From assembly GCF_014529535.1 (NCBI RefSeq), contig NW_023503493.1, forward strand, positions 20,058,001 through 20,122,000: a DNA stretch of 64,000 bases, given 5' to 3'. Below are positions 1 to 13,700 of the stretch, one piece after another. The DNA comes from Bradysia coprophila. Its lineage: Eukaryota; Arthropoda; Insecta; Diptera; Sciaridae. A program made the position numbers and the translations under genes. The number at the start of each line of letters is the position of its first letter. Positions within the stretch are counted from its first letter, which is position 1. Under the pieces are notes generated by a model. That model saw nothing but the letters and a program-made list of their open reading frames with translations. It made no database searches and was not told the origin of the DNA.

Positions 1-1299
1 GACAAATCTGTGGGTGGGCAGTTTTTTTTAGGTTATCGTTCGGTGCGCTTAGACCTTCGCTCTTACCTTTTTTCGCCCGTATGAATCCTCATATGTTTTG
101 TTAGTCGTGACGAAACACTAAATGCCTTTGAGCAAACACTGCACACAAAATCCTTAATACCCGTGTGATGAGACATGTGGGCCCGAAGACTTTCCGACTG
201 ATTGAATTTGGCATCGCACACCTTACACTCGTAGACTTTCACTCCTTTTTCGTGAGTTTTCATGTGATATTTGGAATTCTTAGCGATAATTTTGAAGCAA
301 ATGGGGCACTCTTCCGTTTCATCGTCTTGGCCTAGTATACCCCTGGAGGTACTGTGACTCTTCATGTGCACATTTAGGTTCATTTTTCGGCTGAATGCCT
401 GCTCGCAAATTTCACATTTGAACCTCCGTTCCGATGGCTTTCGGTTAGCCCGTTCCTCGGGATTGTGAACCATTTTCATGTGCTTGCCCCGAGTGGATGA
501 CGCCGTAAAGGCTTTATTGCAAATATCACATTTATACCGCTTTTCACCTGTGTGGATCAACATATGGCCATGTAAACTCGATGAGCTTGCAAATTTCTTT
601 TCTGGAATGTTAAAAATGGGTAAATATTTCCAACCCGTCCCAGTTTACCTAAAAATTAGACAAATACCGCAGACTTTACACGTATAGGGAGTTCGTCCAC
701 TGTGAATGTTCATATGAGCACGTAGGTATTTCCCTTCGGCAAAAGCTGCAACAGAATCACGATGACAGATTACAGTTAGCTGATACTTTCACTCTAACGC
801 CCATTGCTCATCACTTACCCTTATCACATATGTGACACTTGTAATTCTTGACACCGGTATGACGAATCATATGTTTCTTGAATGATGTGAATGAAGCGAA
901 CCGTTTCTCACAGAGAAAACATTCATTGTTCTTTAAAGCTTTTTGTCGCTGTTCATCGGTCATATTCTTATAAATGTCATATCCGGATGACTCTTCCGGT
1001 TCTGGAGCTGGTTCTGGTTTGACTTTGACTTCGGGCTTCGTATCAGATTCAGAATCAGGATCCGGTTCGTCCTTTGGTGTTACTAGGCTGGTATCATCGT
1101 TTGACTCATTTTTGTCTTCACGTTTAAGTACATCACTTTTATTATCGGATTGGCTGTCATCATCGTCATCACCACCACCGTCTTCATCTTTATTGTCTTC
1201 GTCCTCCTCCTCTTCATCATCCTGTTCCTCCACATAATCTTCGTCATCATCTCCGTTTTGCGATTGTTCATCTGATTGATTTGAATCCTCTTCGTCCAT
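1..1299 (-). CDS. C2H2 zinc-finger protein, acidic N-terminus (3' part outside window)
   Basis: Probable nuclear DNA-binding transcription factor. Exons read on the minus strand: 1299-819, 745-668, 601-67 and 7-1, where the gene leaves the window. Joining them gives continuous frame (donor GTAAGT at 818, acceptors CAG before 745 and 601). The first ~110 residues are strongly acidic (runs of D/E), followed by the block GYDIYKNMTDEQRQKA and then C2H2 fingers: eight complete fingers are visible (first ECFLC...HMIRH, last FVCSVC...HMRIH) and a ninth starts at the window edge. Finger order and linkers (HTGEKR) match the neighbouring gene at 4908-7399 finger by finger, so the two are tandem duplicates on the same strand. 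By comparison with the neighbour, about eight more fingers should lie left of the window. Start chosen at the first ATG of the open acidic exon; the family is generic, so the target genes are unknown. Confidence 0.88.
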
Positions 1300-3740
1300 C
1301 TACAATGAAAATTAGAAATTATCGAATTGTCGAATATAATTAGGACTGGCTGTGAATTGTTTTGTGTTCTACGGCTAACGAATCGAATTGAAGGCCGAAC
1401 ACGGATATTGATAACAAAAAATGGAAACACCTAACCCTGAAGATTGCAAAAAAAAACGTCCCATGCTTCAGTCCAATTAAACGAATTACAGTTCGAACGC
1501 CACAGATCTAATGTTAAAATACACTTCAATCTGAGAGATTTTATGTTTACTGTCGGAAAATCGTTTGTTATCATTATGGAACTCATGAACGTTCTGTTGA
1601 CAACATTGTGTGTATCGAGCAGATATTTGCTGTCATTTCATTTTGTTATCAATATTCGCGTCCACTTTATTTATTTGTTCACTTTCCACGTATTGTCAGC
1701 ATTTTTGCAATATTACATTACTACCCAAGCATAACTTCATAGTTTATGTGAATACACATTATATTAGCGGGCCAAAAGATAAATTCAAAATAAACATAAG
1801 AAACTCGACATTTTCCTTATCATATCGCCCGAGTTATCAAACTTTATAGAAACGTTACCTTTCCATTCGCCTAGTCGGTTGGCCTGTAGAGGCGCCACAT
1901 TTTTTTTATAGTACTTCATTCTCACTGTACTATTTTTTTGTGTAACAACTTCACATTGATTCATTCCCAAGAAATGTCACAGCAGTGAAGTTTGTTCATG
2001 AAAAAATAATTCAGTGACAGCAGACTTTTGATGAAGAAAAGTACTAAATTGTAATAGATTTTGCCCTTAGTTTCTAAACTCCATTCTCCTATTAAATTGA
2101 CTAAATTTTGTAGGTATCAGAACTGAAAACGCACTTTCCGATTCTATGAACGAATTTTTGTAAATTTTAGAAGGTTCTTGTTTCAGATAAAAAGGTTTGT
2201 TAACTTTATGTACACTGAATAGCAGTTCATGTCCATTGCTGATTTCGATCGAAAAGTGTCACCCAAAAAAAGACTTAAAAACATTCCCTTGACCAAATAC
2301 CAAATACTATACATTGTTGCGGTCACATGAACTTGAGATCCATTTCAAACAATTGTTTCACCATATGAGTCCCATATGACTGAATGTTTAGTCAGTGCAC
2401 TTGCCATGGAACTTTTGCTACAAGTGCATACACAAAATTCACAGAGAAAAATGGCTCGGGAGCCACAACACATCAAAAAGTTGTTTTCCTTGGCACTTTG
2501 ATTGTCAAAAATGAACTGTTTTGTAGAATTCAATCACTTCGCTACACTTACCATGCAATATTCCTCACTGGTACGACTGTTTGCAATGATAAAACCACTC
2601 TTAGAGTGAACGTATCAGATTAATTAATGGGATTCGCTCACTGAATTGGTTTTAGTAGAAAAATTTATCCATCATGGCTGTACACAAAAAATCCTACGAT
2701 CATATTTTAGCATACAGTGACGGAAAACGTATACCCAGCCAAAATAATTTGTTCTGCAGATATGGACAGGTATTCCCCATAAGCACATTCGTGGAATATG
2801 GGAAACTAACCGTTTCATGGTTCAATTGGACATTTGTTATCGGAAACAAGCACAATGGTTATTTACGTCACAAGGACCGTTCACTTTCGTGTGACGTATA
2901 TAAGATTTGTATGCCTTGGGGCCAAAATCGAGGTCAACTTTGGAAATTTTCTGTCGATTTTTTCCCTCTGAATGAAAACTTTTTTGAGTACTTGGTTTGG
3001 GCGATGTATTTAAGCTATTTTCACAGCCGATAGCCCGAACGAAGTGAGTACGGGAAGTGCACAAATACACAAAACTTAATACTTAACCTTTCCGCCTTCT
3101 CAATCGTTAAGAAAAAAAAATCATTCAAGGGGTCGAAAACCCGAGAAAAATCTCTAAACTCCCTCATTTTCGGTCCCGACACTTCGTTCGGGCTACATCT
3201 CGCGAATTGGCCTAAAATCAAACGTTCAGAACAGATACACAAATAACTATTTCATGCTTGTTATGCGAACCGAAAGTGATTGATTGATTTTTTTAAATCA
3301 ATTCACGCCGTAAGTGCGGTCGAAATTCAAAATGGAAAGTGTGGAGGTCTTTCTAACGTAGCGTCATTTTCATACAAGGAAGCGTTGAAATGTATTTTTC
3401 GGTTCACTTTTTAATCGAATCGTTCACTTAAAATTCGAATTTTAGGCACACTTATGGCGTTAATTTTGAGGGGCGAAAATTTACTTTTTCATACCTAGGA
3501 CCCGAAATATGAAAACAACTATTCGTACCACGGCCTAAAAGTCTTTTTTATCGTATTCGATTCCAGACTTCGCCTTCGGCTCTGTCTGGAAACTTCTCAC
3601 ACGCTAAAAAAGACTTTTAATCCTAGGTACGAAATGTACTATTTTTTGAGAATTTACTTTGGAATTTTACTTTCGGTTCCCATAACAAGCATGAACAAGA
3701 ATAGACCGGCTAAAGCCTGGTGAGGTCTTTTTTCTAATTT
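1300..3740. other. Intergenic, no gene seen; scattered short inverted repeats
   Basis: No ORF here has splice context or family resemblance. AT-rich sequence. A short inverted pair lies at 3029-3043 and 3178-3193 (GCCCGAACGAAGT / ACTTCGTTCGGGC). A second imperfect pair, around 3528-3553 and 3605-3632 (AGTCTTTTTTA / TAAAAAAGACTT), flanks a core CTTCGCCTTCGGCT that resembles cores of palindromic repeats elsewhere in the window. Confidence 0.5.
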
Positions 3741-3748
3741 CTGTTTGG

Positions 3749-4300
3749 AACTACCAACTACCAACTATTTGACCTACCAAAACTACCACATTTTCGAATT
3801 GCAATGTTAACTGTGAACTATCGGTTATCAGATAACAGATAATTATTATTTGCCTGGTGTTGATATGCTCATGGTGGCTTTGCAATTTTGAATGTCAATC
3901 CAGCTCACAACTACCAAAACTACCGACTACCAAATTTTCGATTTATAAATAGGCGAGCAGTTAGAATAACTTCGTCAGTCGATTTCGTAGTTTCGAATAG
4001 TAAACATCTCTTCCCCAAAAATTACGTTTGGCAGTCAATTATAGCCTTGGTAGTCCAACTACCAACTACCAAATTTTCGAATTGCAATGTTAACTGTGAG
4101 CTATCGGTGATCAGATAACAAATAATTATTATTTGCCTGGTGTTGATATGCTCATGGTGGCTTTGCAATTTTGAATGTTAATCCAGCTCGAAACTACCAA
4201 CCACCAAAAATACCAACTACCGACTGAGAGCTACCAAAACTACCAAATTTGTGGAACAGACAGACGGACAGACAGACAGACAGACAAACCGGCCATAATA
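3749..4300. repeat. Direct repeat with 283 bp spacing plus ACTACCAA and GACAGACG microsatellites
   Basis: A segment of about 135 bp (3791-3925) containing TTGCCTGGTGTTGATATGCT is repeated at 4074-4208 with few changes. Both copies are embedded in iterations of ACTACCAA. A GACA/CAGAC tract follows at 4256-4290. Non-coding; probably one dispersed repetitive element with internal tandem structure. Confidence 0.8.
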
Positions 4301-4907
4301 GGGTATTTTTTCTAGAAGAAAAAAGACCTAAAAAGTAGTCGATGATAGCTGATGAGGACGAGGACTTATGAATAGCAAAATATATGTTAAAGGGAGGGAA
4401 TTATAAAATCCAGTAGAAGTCAATAGTGAAGTCATGTGATGCTTCAGTAGTGCAACCATAGCAGTGTATGGCCAACGCATTTCAAGCAAAAGTTGTCATA
4501 TTCGACAGCTGCCAAAGAGAGTGTTACTTTGTATGAAATGGTTTTTCTTTACAGTGTTTTACAGTTGTGTGCCATCGAGTTTCAGTACCCTCTTAATTGA
4601 GAGTACCACCAACACACTTAAAGCATTAGTGGTACTCTAAATACGGTACTGTCACTTTCAAGCGAGTGACGTAGTGATAACAGCTAAAGTTCACCCTTTC
4701 AGCCCACTATATTCAAATATTTAGCGTTTCAACTGGTCAGTGTAGTTGCCGTTTTTATTTAAATATTTGAAAAAGAACAAAAAAAAATATTTTCAAATTA
4801 TGTATAATTACAAACTACGAAGATAAAATATTTCACATATTCCCAATTTCTAACTAAAAGGAAGAAATGCGCCAGTTTCATACAATCGATGTTGCTCTCG
4901 TATACCA

Positions 4908-7399
4908 TTACATCCAACTAGGCGGTTCATGCCGTTGAAACATTGTTTGCGACAGATTCAAAACATTCGGCTTATTATTGCCATTCGGCATCACATCCAT
5001 TGGCATTGACATTGATGCCATCGACATTGGCATCGACATCGACATGGGCATGTTGTCTATATCGTTCGGTATTTTCATTTCATTTTCCAAATTATGACGC
5101 TTTAACATATGCTTCCGTAAATTGCCAGCAGCTTTGAACGTTTTATGGCATATGTCGCATGGTAGGACCTTTTTCTCCGAAAAGTGCTTGTCCCGATGTT
5201 CGTCCAGTTTTTCCGTCGTAGCAAACGATTTCTGGCAAATGCTGCATTCGAATGGTTTTTCCACGTGGACCTTAGCAATGTGAGTCCTCAAATTGTTGGC
5301 CAATGTGAATTTCTTCAAACAAAGTTTGCATTGATGTTGCTTGTCGCTTGAATGTGTGGTCTGGTGGATTTTCAGTCCGGTTGGAGTGGCGAATTTCTTT
5401 GAACAAATTTTACAGATGCATTCGTCGCCAGCTAACGAATCAGAACGAATTTTATTAATGCTATGAAGGGACTGCAATAATTTTGGTTCTGTACAAACTC
5501 ACTCTTGACTATGTGATCGTTCTCGTGCGTTTTCATATGCTTTTTCAGGCAGTATTTTTGGGTGAATTTCTTTAAGCAAATTTCACCTGTAAAAGGGTTT
5601 GCACAAGTGATTACAATAAAATTAACCAGTCTAAATTCACTTTAAACTCACATTGGAAAGGCTTCTCGGGAAGATGCAGGTTCATGTGCTTTGACAACGA
5701 TGAACCGTCGTGGAAGGCCTTGGAACATACTTTACAAACGTGTGGTTTTTCCCCTGAACATACAAAAGAAAAGCGGTCATTGACACTCGCAGAGAATGAC
5801 TCTCGCCCACGAATTTTACCTGTGTGTATCCTCATGTGCAGCTGGAGACTCGTCTGCTGAGAGAAGGCTTTCGAGCAAACCTCGCACAAGAAGTTCTTTT
5901 CGGTGGTGTGAATCATGCGATGTTTTCGTAGTGTTGAACAATCCGTGAACGCACGCTGACACACTTCACAGACGAATCTATAATGGAAACACAAAGAAGA
6001 TCTTTCATGAATCGAACATCCTTTTGCACACAATTATTCCGGATCGACTTACCGTTTCTCGCCCGTATGTATTCTCATGTGTTTCGTCAAATTCGACGAC
6101 ATGCTGAACTCCTTCAAACAAACGGTGCAACAATACTCCTTTTTACCGGTATGTTTGGACATATGGGCACGTAAACTGTTCGACTGATGAAATCGCGCAT
6201 CGCACAATTTGCATGCGTACGCTTTACCGCGTTCATGGTTTCTCATGTGCTGCTTGAAATTGTACGTAATTGTTTTGAAGCACACCGGACATTCCTGAAC
6301 CACATCTCCTTCGGCCAGCAATCCCTGCTGACGATAATGCGTTTTGATGTGAACATTCAAATTGATTTTGCGACTGAACGCCTTGTCGCACATCTCGCAT
6401 TTGAATTGCTTGTTCGGATTATGGACCAGCATATGTTTGCGTCGCGTTGATGATTCGGTAAATGCTTTCCCACATATCTCGCATTTGTATCGCTTTTCCC
6501 CTGAAAATTGAAAATGGAATTCGATGAAACAAAACAAAAAAACGAAACAAATCTCGATCGATCGGCCGCACCTGTATGAATTTTAATGTGTCCATGGAGA
6601 CTGGACGAATTTGCAAATTTTTTCAGGCAAATATCACAGCTGTACGGCGTAGTTCCACTATGGGTCATCAGATGGGCCTTTAAGTAACTGCCTTCGGCAA
6701 ATGCTTTTCCGCAGATATGACACTGAAATTATCACCTCAAATTAGCATCGAAAAGCCGATACAACCTGGCAATTCAGAAAATTCACCTTGTAGTTCTTTA
6801 AGCCAGTGTGTCGGATTATATGCCGTTTAAAGGTGGCAAAAGTACCAAACCGCTTCTGGCAAATGAAACATTCGTTATGTTTCCTAGCTGCTTCACGCTG
6901 CTCTTCGGTTATATTCTTATAAATATCGTAACCGGGAGGCTCTGGTGGCGGAGCTTCATCACCCGTTTTATCACTGGATTGAACTTTTTCAGCATCGGAA
7001 GGTTCGCGCTTTACCTGCACTTTTTCCTGTAACAGGCAAACGTTTAGACATTCTGCTTGTATCACATTTCAAATTTATTGATTTGTTTACCTGCTGATTC
7101 TTGGTATTATTTTGATTTTCTTCATCCTCTAGAATGCTGACTTCCAGTTTGACGGCGATATCGAGTCCATTACCGGCACTGGGTTTTTCCTCCACTGGTT
7201 CTTCATCCAATGACATTGAGGTAAAAATGTTGTTATCGTCGTCGTCGTCACCGCTTTCATCGTTTTCTTCTTCCTCTTCATCTTCTTCGTTATGTTCGTC
7301 TTCATCTTCATCTTCGTCTTCGTCGTCCTCGTTCGGGAACTCACTGAGATCTTCTTGTAACTGTTGAATGTCGGACAATTCGTCACATACCTCATCCAT
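4908..7399 (-). CDS. C2H2 zinc-finger protein with 16 fingers, acidic N-terminus
   Basis: Probable transcriptional regulator. Eight exons on the minus strand: 7399-7091, 7026-6787, 6722-6572, 6500-6053, 5977-5820, 5753-5652, 5586-5503 and 5431-4908, total 2016 nt or 671 residues; every junction keeps frame with GT-AG. Residues ~1-105 are acidic with a D/E run, then GYDIYKNITEEQREAA, then 16 C2H2 fingers from ECFIC to LPCDIC, several joined by HTGEK-type linkers. Finger 6 is atypically short between Cys pair and His pair. The C-terminus is rich in Met/Ser/Pro repeats (MSMPMSMASM). The acceptor of the last exon is inferred: the better-looking CAG upstream (near 5472) would introduce a stop, while TTAG at 5433-5432 keeps frame. 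A TTTATT (AATAAA on the minus strand) lies at 4754-4759. Tandem paralogue of the gene at 1-1299. Confidence 0.9.
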
Positions 7400-8224
7400 C
7401 TGCGAAAGACATGATAACTGGAAGTTAGACGGTGTGCTGAACTTTGTATTCCTACATTAACATGTAACATACGACTACTATTCACCTATACGTTTGTACG
7501 TAAGGAAAGTTAGAAAAGCACAGAATTTGCTAATAGCTTCGGTACAAATGATTTGGGGTACCATCGGGATTGGGATGAGTAAAAATAAATAGGTGACACC
7601 GAGGACACACGAACTTCAACATATCACCCGCACGTATCACTAATTATCCTTCCACATAGCCAATTTATTAATTGCAACGATCACTTTTGTTTGATACAAA
7701 ACGTAGAATACAACAGCACCAATTTTATGTTTTTGACACAATTTTTGACAAAACAAATTCCATTCCGCACCGAGGACAATAAAATCTGCATTTATTTTGA
7801 TATGAAATCGAGATGTTTTTTACCTTCTACTCTTAAGAACTGGACAGCTAAAATGTGCAACAACAAATTTATTTATCTTTTGTATAGGAGCAACTGGATT
7901 TTTATTATTTTTAGTTAGTTTTATGTCTCAATTTTTGTAGTCGGACACTGAACGCTAACTAAAAAAAATGAAATATCCATCATGGCTGTTACCCAGCACA
8001 AACGTTCGTATATTATTATTCGATCATGACGTATACGAGCAATTTTTGTTTTGTGAAAAAATCCCAAACGAAAAATCATTTTAGCCTTCATAATGACAGA
8101 TGCTGTTACGTTCACAGAGAATCATTAGATTTTACATAGTTACCCGTGATCATACGCATGCTAAAATAAGATACGGTAAGGTAAACTTTTCTGAAAACTA
8201 CTTTTGTAATGTGAAATTCGTGAC

Positions 8225-8960
8225 AGGGATTTTCCATCGAACTTGTTTTTGTGTGCCTAGGTCCCCTGACGCCAAAAATATTTATTTTAAATTCCACTGA
8301 GCCAAGTGAGAGGTGGTCGGACGTACAGTGGACTTTTTTGTATGTGCCTAGAAAGCTATTCCACCCTAGAAGCCAAAACCACTTTTTAAAAAAATCTTCG
8401 AAGCTTTTGTGGCACGTAAACATTTCAACTTCTGCATTTCATCGTAGATGTTTCCAAAACCCCATAAGACCCTATATTCCCTGAAACAACATAAAATTAC
8501 CTTTCTAATGACATCCCACACGACCATGTACGTTTCCTGTACCTCGAGAAATTTCTGTAAGACAAGTGTAAGTTTTCAGCCTTTTTTGGTTGGAAACTAC
8601 AACTGCACATATCTCAGTGTGAATGAATTTTAAACCCAATAAGACCCTATTTGCCCCGAAAGTACATGCAGCAATTACCTTTCTAGTGACACCACCCACG
8701 ACCCTGTGCGGCTCTACACGAGAAATTTTTGTAAGAAAAGTGCAAGTTTTCAGTTTTTGATCACCTTTCACCAGCCACAAAAGCTTCGAAGAATTTTTTT
8801 AAAAGTGTTTTTGGCTTCTAGGGTCGAACACCTTTCTAGGCACATATAAAAAAAGTCCACTGGAAAATGCGTCCGATTTCGGTGTGCTGTTTTTCAAAAG
8901 AATCCCTCCGGATGAGTTGGCATTTGAAAGGTAATTGCATGTTCTTTCGGGGCAAATAGG
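8225..8960. repeat. Dispersed non-coding repeat with ~90 bp inverted arms
   Basis: Arms at about 8325-8412 and 8775-8866 are inverted copies (share CTAGAAGCCAAAA and CTTCGAAGCTTTTGTGGC). Related blocks recur at ~11090-11400 (opposite strand) and ~16657-16945, sharing TTTTCAAAAGAATCCCTC and AATTTTAAACCCAATAA. No ORF; a genome-resident non-autonomous family is likely, class unknown. Confidence 0.7.
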
Positions 8961-9207
8961 ATTTAAAATTCCATCCACACTGACTATTTCGGTGAAATTC
9001 TAATGGTTGCCTTTTGTGGCGGAAAAGTTACAAAAATATCAACTGTTTCCCCTGATAGTCCTGGTCTTAGCTTTCTAATGACACCGAACACATCTATAGT
9101 CACACGATGATTGTACCTTTCAAGTGTAAATTTGAGGCTCATATCCTCTACTCGAAGGACTAAAAACATTGAAAATATTTGATCAACAATTCTGGACCAT
9201 GCACGGC

Positions 9208-9453
9208 TGCTGTTTCACGGTTTCGGTAACGGTGAACATAAATAATTATACAAAACAACAAAATTCTATTCAAAACTCTAGAACGTTTATTTTACTCTGC
9301 CGTGCTAGTACTATAAGCTTGTTTACATCCATCATTACCAATGTAAGAATTTAAAATTTAGGTTTTGCGCAAATTTTGAACAGAATTTTTGTTTGTTTTG
9401 TATTAAAGTTTATGTTCTTCGTTACCGAAACCGTGAAACAGCATCATTAGAAA
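9208..9453. mobile_element. MITE-like element with inverted repeats
   Basis: GCTGTTTCACGGTTTCGGTA at 9210-9229 pairs with the inverted copy TACCGAAACCGTGAAACAGC near 9424-9443, with partial pairing further inward (GAACATAAA / TTTATGTTC). No coding capacity. Target duplication not clear. Confidence 0.65.
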
Positions 9454-10772
9454 GTTGATTGGCATAGTCTATTTCATCTTTTTCACATTAAAAAAGAAAA
9501 TAAAATCTAACTAAAACTGCGCGTCGATATCATTATATATGTGATATGTGTAGTCAAAGAGCTTCATCGAACACAAATTTTGTTGTAAGCCCAAGAATAA
9601 ATCTTTGTTTATAAGTGTTAAAAATTGGAAACTATTTGATGAAGACTTGAGAAAGTTAATAATAAATTTAGAATTTTCTTAAAGGCACACGTAAGCCACC
9701 AGTAAGCTGATGCTTGAAGATGAAAATTCCAATGTCACAATTTTCTTATTCAAATTTTTTAAGTAACTACTTCATTCATAAATCATCGTTTATGTTATAC
9801 ACTGTAAGTGTATCGATCGATCGATGTTCTTCAATTTATTATTGTAATGTTCGTGTCTAATTGGTTATGGGAAAACGACTAAGATTTTTTTTAAAGAAAA
9901 TAAATACGAAAATGAATATATTACAAGTCTTGTTTATAAATTTAAGTGCGTAACTAACTTTATATAAATCTAAATCAACCTGACAAATTGGAACTAAAAT
10001 TTTTCCATCGTTATGCCATATCTGCTGTCGATATCGAGTTCTTTTTTCTGAGAAACAAGTAATGGACTTGGCCATAGTCAACACACTCTTTATGAGTTAA
10101 ACTTGATAAAATTATACTCGTCAACTGTAAAAAGTCGAAATAATTCGTGAACGGAACAATCAATTTGTCTTTTATACACCATACAGATTCCTTTCAAAAA
10201 TCAAACGCATTCGAAGCGAAATCTGGTATATTATATACTATACAACCGAAACAATTTGACTGTAGAGAAAACTGTGTATGATGAAAAGCTCATTTTTCCG
10301 CCGAAAGTACTGCAACGATATCGTCGCATTGCCAGTAGGTCAGTGTCGCTCTCCAGTTTCGTTGTTTTTAGCTTTACAGACGCGATTTTCTTTAGATTCT
10401 TACTAAGAGTGCGAAAGTTTTCATTTTAATTTACAATTTACTTTAACCATTATTGTTGTCAAGTCAAGCGTTATTTGTCATAACAGAGTGAAATCAAAAT
10501 GTTTTTCTTTGTAATTAGTTAAAGTGGGTGAATGAAAATACGCTATGCATAATGCGTATAGTTTTGTATATAATATTATATTATATGGATGTCTATGAAT
10601 GTTCATACACACAGAATTTGAATAAGTAATTCCATACTTACAACGTGTAACATTGCCATAAGCGTTGATAACATTAACTAGAAAACTTGATATTCTCCAT
10701 GTACATTAAATATAATTTGAATTGATTATTTTATGCCACTCCGTTAATAATAATAATAGTTACACATACAAT

Positions 10773-13700
10773 ATGGTCGATCCGCAAATTACCAAAAATC
10801 AACCGAATAGAGAAGAAAAACTGAAAAATTTTATGGGTAAAACTCCAGCTCTCTTAAAGTCGAAATTTCTTTCAGTACTGGACAGCAGCAATGAGCTGTT
10901 GAATGACATATCGAATCGGGTGGGTATAAGATTGTAAACTGAATTATAAATAAATCTTGATGTTCGATAGCTTACATTTCGGTCACATTATGGTTCAAAT
11001 TTAATGAACAATAGTAGATTACTATACCAGGGAAGTAATTTGATATCTTGTATCCAGATTAGTAAAAGCAAAAAATATAGTGCTACGAGGGATTCTTTTG
11101 AAAAACAGCCTGCCGAAATCGGACACATTTCCTAGTGATATATTCGTAGATAGGTATTGGTCCCGAGAAGCCAAAACCATTTTCAAAAAAATTCGTCCAA
11201 GCTTGTGTGGCTAGTGAGAGGTGACCAAAAACCTAAAACATGCACTTTTCTTATGGAAATTTCTTGTATGCCACGAAACGTACAAGGTCGTGTGGGGTGT
11301 CATTAGAAAGGTATTTGCATGTACTTTCGGGGGTCTTGGGTCTTGTTGGGTTTAAAATTCATCCACACTGAGTTATGAGCAGTTGAAAGTATGGGTAAAA
11401 AATGGATAATTTCAGCGAACTTCTAACGGTTCCCATGCATCCGAAAAGCAACAGAAAAATTAAAAAACTGTTTTCCCCTACTGATACTGGTCTTGGCTTT
11501 CCAATAATACCAAACGTGAATGTGGTTTTGGAATGAAAATTTGATGCTCAGTATCGCTACTCAAAGAATTTGATGCATGTGCAATTTTTGATGAAAAAAC
11601 ATTTTTTGCCGCAATGTTAGCTGCTACTTCACTTTTTCGAAGTACGTCTATCTAAAACAATGCGAAGCAACGTATTGAAAAGGCCCTGAAACTTAATTTA
11701 CGTAACCTTAAGGTTTTCAATGCCAACGAGTGATGTAAGCAAATTTATATTCCAGGGATAATTTTAAGCAGAAATACGTTGTTTTAGATACACTACCATG
11801 TACGTTTTGTTTACCTCGAGCAACTTCTGCAAGAACAGTGTAAGTTTTCAGTCTTTTTCGGTTGAAAACCTCTACTGCACGCACATCCCCAGTGAAAATG
11901 TCGGTCTCACGAGACCATGAAATAAGTATTCTCAACGGTCTAATTCCAGTCTCAAAATTGCTGGAATTCTCAATTAGGTCTCAAAATATTTTTGTTTTTG
12001 CTAAAATCATTTCGGATGAACAAATGAGAATACCGTAGACCAAACGAGTAGTCTCTTTTCGAATATTATTTCGCCAGACTGTGCGAGACTGGATGAGTCG
12101 TCTCGTTGCAGTAATATACTCAGATCGCTTGAGACGAAACAAGTAGTCTCTTTGCTAACATTTATTGGTGAACTGTGCGAGACTGGATGAGTGGTCTCGT
12201 TGCAGTTATATGTCCAGATCGCTTGAGACGGAACAAGTAGTCTCTTTGCTAACATTTATTGGTGAACTGTGCGAAACTGGATGAGTGGTCTCGTTTGAAG
12301 AAAATATTTTCGTCGATATCTGAGACCGGTTGAGTGGTCTTGTTTGAAGAAAATATTTTCTTTGATATCTGAGACCGGTTGAGTGGTCTTGTTTGAAGAA
12401 AATATTTTCTTTGATATCTGAGACCGAGTGAGTGGTCTTTTTGGAAGAAAATATTTTCTTCAATTACTGAGACCGGTTGAGTGGTCTCATTTGAAGAAAA
12501 TATTTTCTTTGATATCTGAGACCGGTTGAGTGGTCTCATTTGATGAAAATATTTTCTTTGATATCTGAGACTGGTTGAGTGGTCTCATTTGAAGAAAATA
12601 TTTTCTTTGATATCTGAGACCGGTTGAGTGGTCTCATTTGAAGAAAATATTTTCTTTGATATCTGAGACCGGTTGAGTGGTCTCATTTGAAGAAAATATT
12701 TTCTTTGATATCTGATACCGGTTGAGTGGTCTCATTTGAAGAAAATATTTTCTTTGATATCTGAGACCGGTTGAGTGGTCTCATTTGAAGAAAATATTTT
12801 CTTTGATATCTGAGACCGGTTGAGTGGTCTCATTTGAAGAAATAATTTTTCCGATTTCTGAGACCGGTTGAGTGTTCTCATTTGAAGAATAGTATGTTAC
12901 ATACCAAGGATCAAAAAGGTGTGTTTTAGACCCAGGTGGTGAAAACGTCCAGGGATGGAGCGACGCGAAGCGGAGCGGAGACCAAGGACGTTTTCACCAC
13001 CGTGGTCTAAAACACACCTTTTTGATCCGTGGTATGTATACTATTTTTCTTCCTGGAGTACCAAAGTCACATTCCGAACAAAACAACATACAAAAATTTA
13101 ATGTCGTTGTTTACATTTGTTGACCGTACAGCATTTTTCGTTCAGCGCGTAGCAATACCAATTAATGCATACGCGCGTAGCATTATCATTTATAACAAGA
13201 AAATCATATTTAATACTCTTCGAAATTCGAAATGTAGTGAAGCAACGCTTAATATTAATACAGAATGAATATTGAACATAAATTAGTGTATGTTTTTGCA
13301 GTTCACACAATAAATTGCTGGATTTGAGTTTAAATTGACTTCATTATATCACATGACACATTTGGGAAAGAATAAAGATAGGATCGAAAATGACATAAGC
13401 GGGAATGAAAAGTGAGAGAAAAAAGTGTCGGAGAATGTAGCTCTTTCGGTACTAAATTTGGTGAGTGAATGTGACGGTTTTGGTACTTCAGGAAGAAAAA
13501 TATTTTTTCAATTCTTTGAGACCGGTCGAGTGGTCTCTTTTGAAGAAAATATTTTTTCAATGCTTTGAGACCGGTCGAGTGGTCTCTGTTGAAGAAAATA
13601 TTTTTGGCAATTCTTTGAGACCGGTCGAGTGGTCTCTTTTGAAGAAAATATTTTTGGCAATTCTTTGAGACCGGTCGAGTGGTCTCTTTTGAAGAAAATA

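Larger units (their letters stand above)
7400..10772. other. Intergenic, repeats only
   Basis: Upstream region between the zinc-finger gene and the divergently placed KIAA0513-like gene. No supported coding sequence. It contains the dispersed repeat at ~8225-8960 and a terminal-inverted-repeat element at ~9208-9453, listed separately. The remainder (about 9460-10770) is AT-rich unique-looking sequence in which I see nothing; a promoter for the gene starting at 10773 presumably lies here but no motif is convincing. Confidence 0.5.

Noticed and set aside
974-1237. Serine-rich plus-strand ORF (similar one at 7134-7367)
   Set aside because: Antisense of the acidic GAA/GAT-rich first exons of the zinc-finger genes.
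5439-5477. Exon start at the CAG near 5472 in the second zinc-finger gene
   Set aside because: It joins the previous exon out of phase and gives an immediate stop; the TTAG at 5433-5432 keeps the total divisible by three.
10722-10772. Upstream ATG (MIILCHSVNNNN...) as start of the KIAA0513-like protein
   Set aside because: In-frame ATG exists at 10722, but the added AT-rich Asn-run residues look like 5' UTR; the ATG at 10773 was preferred, without proof.
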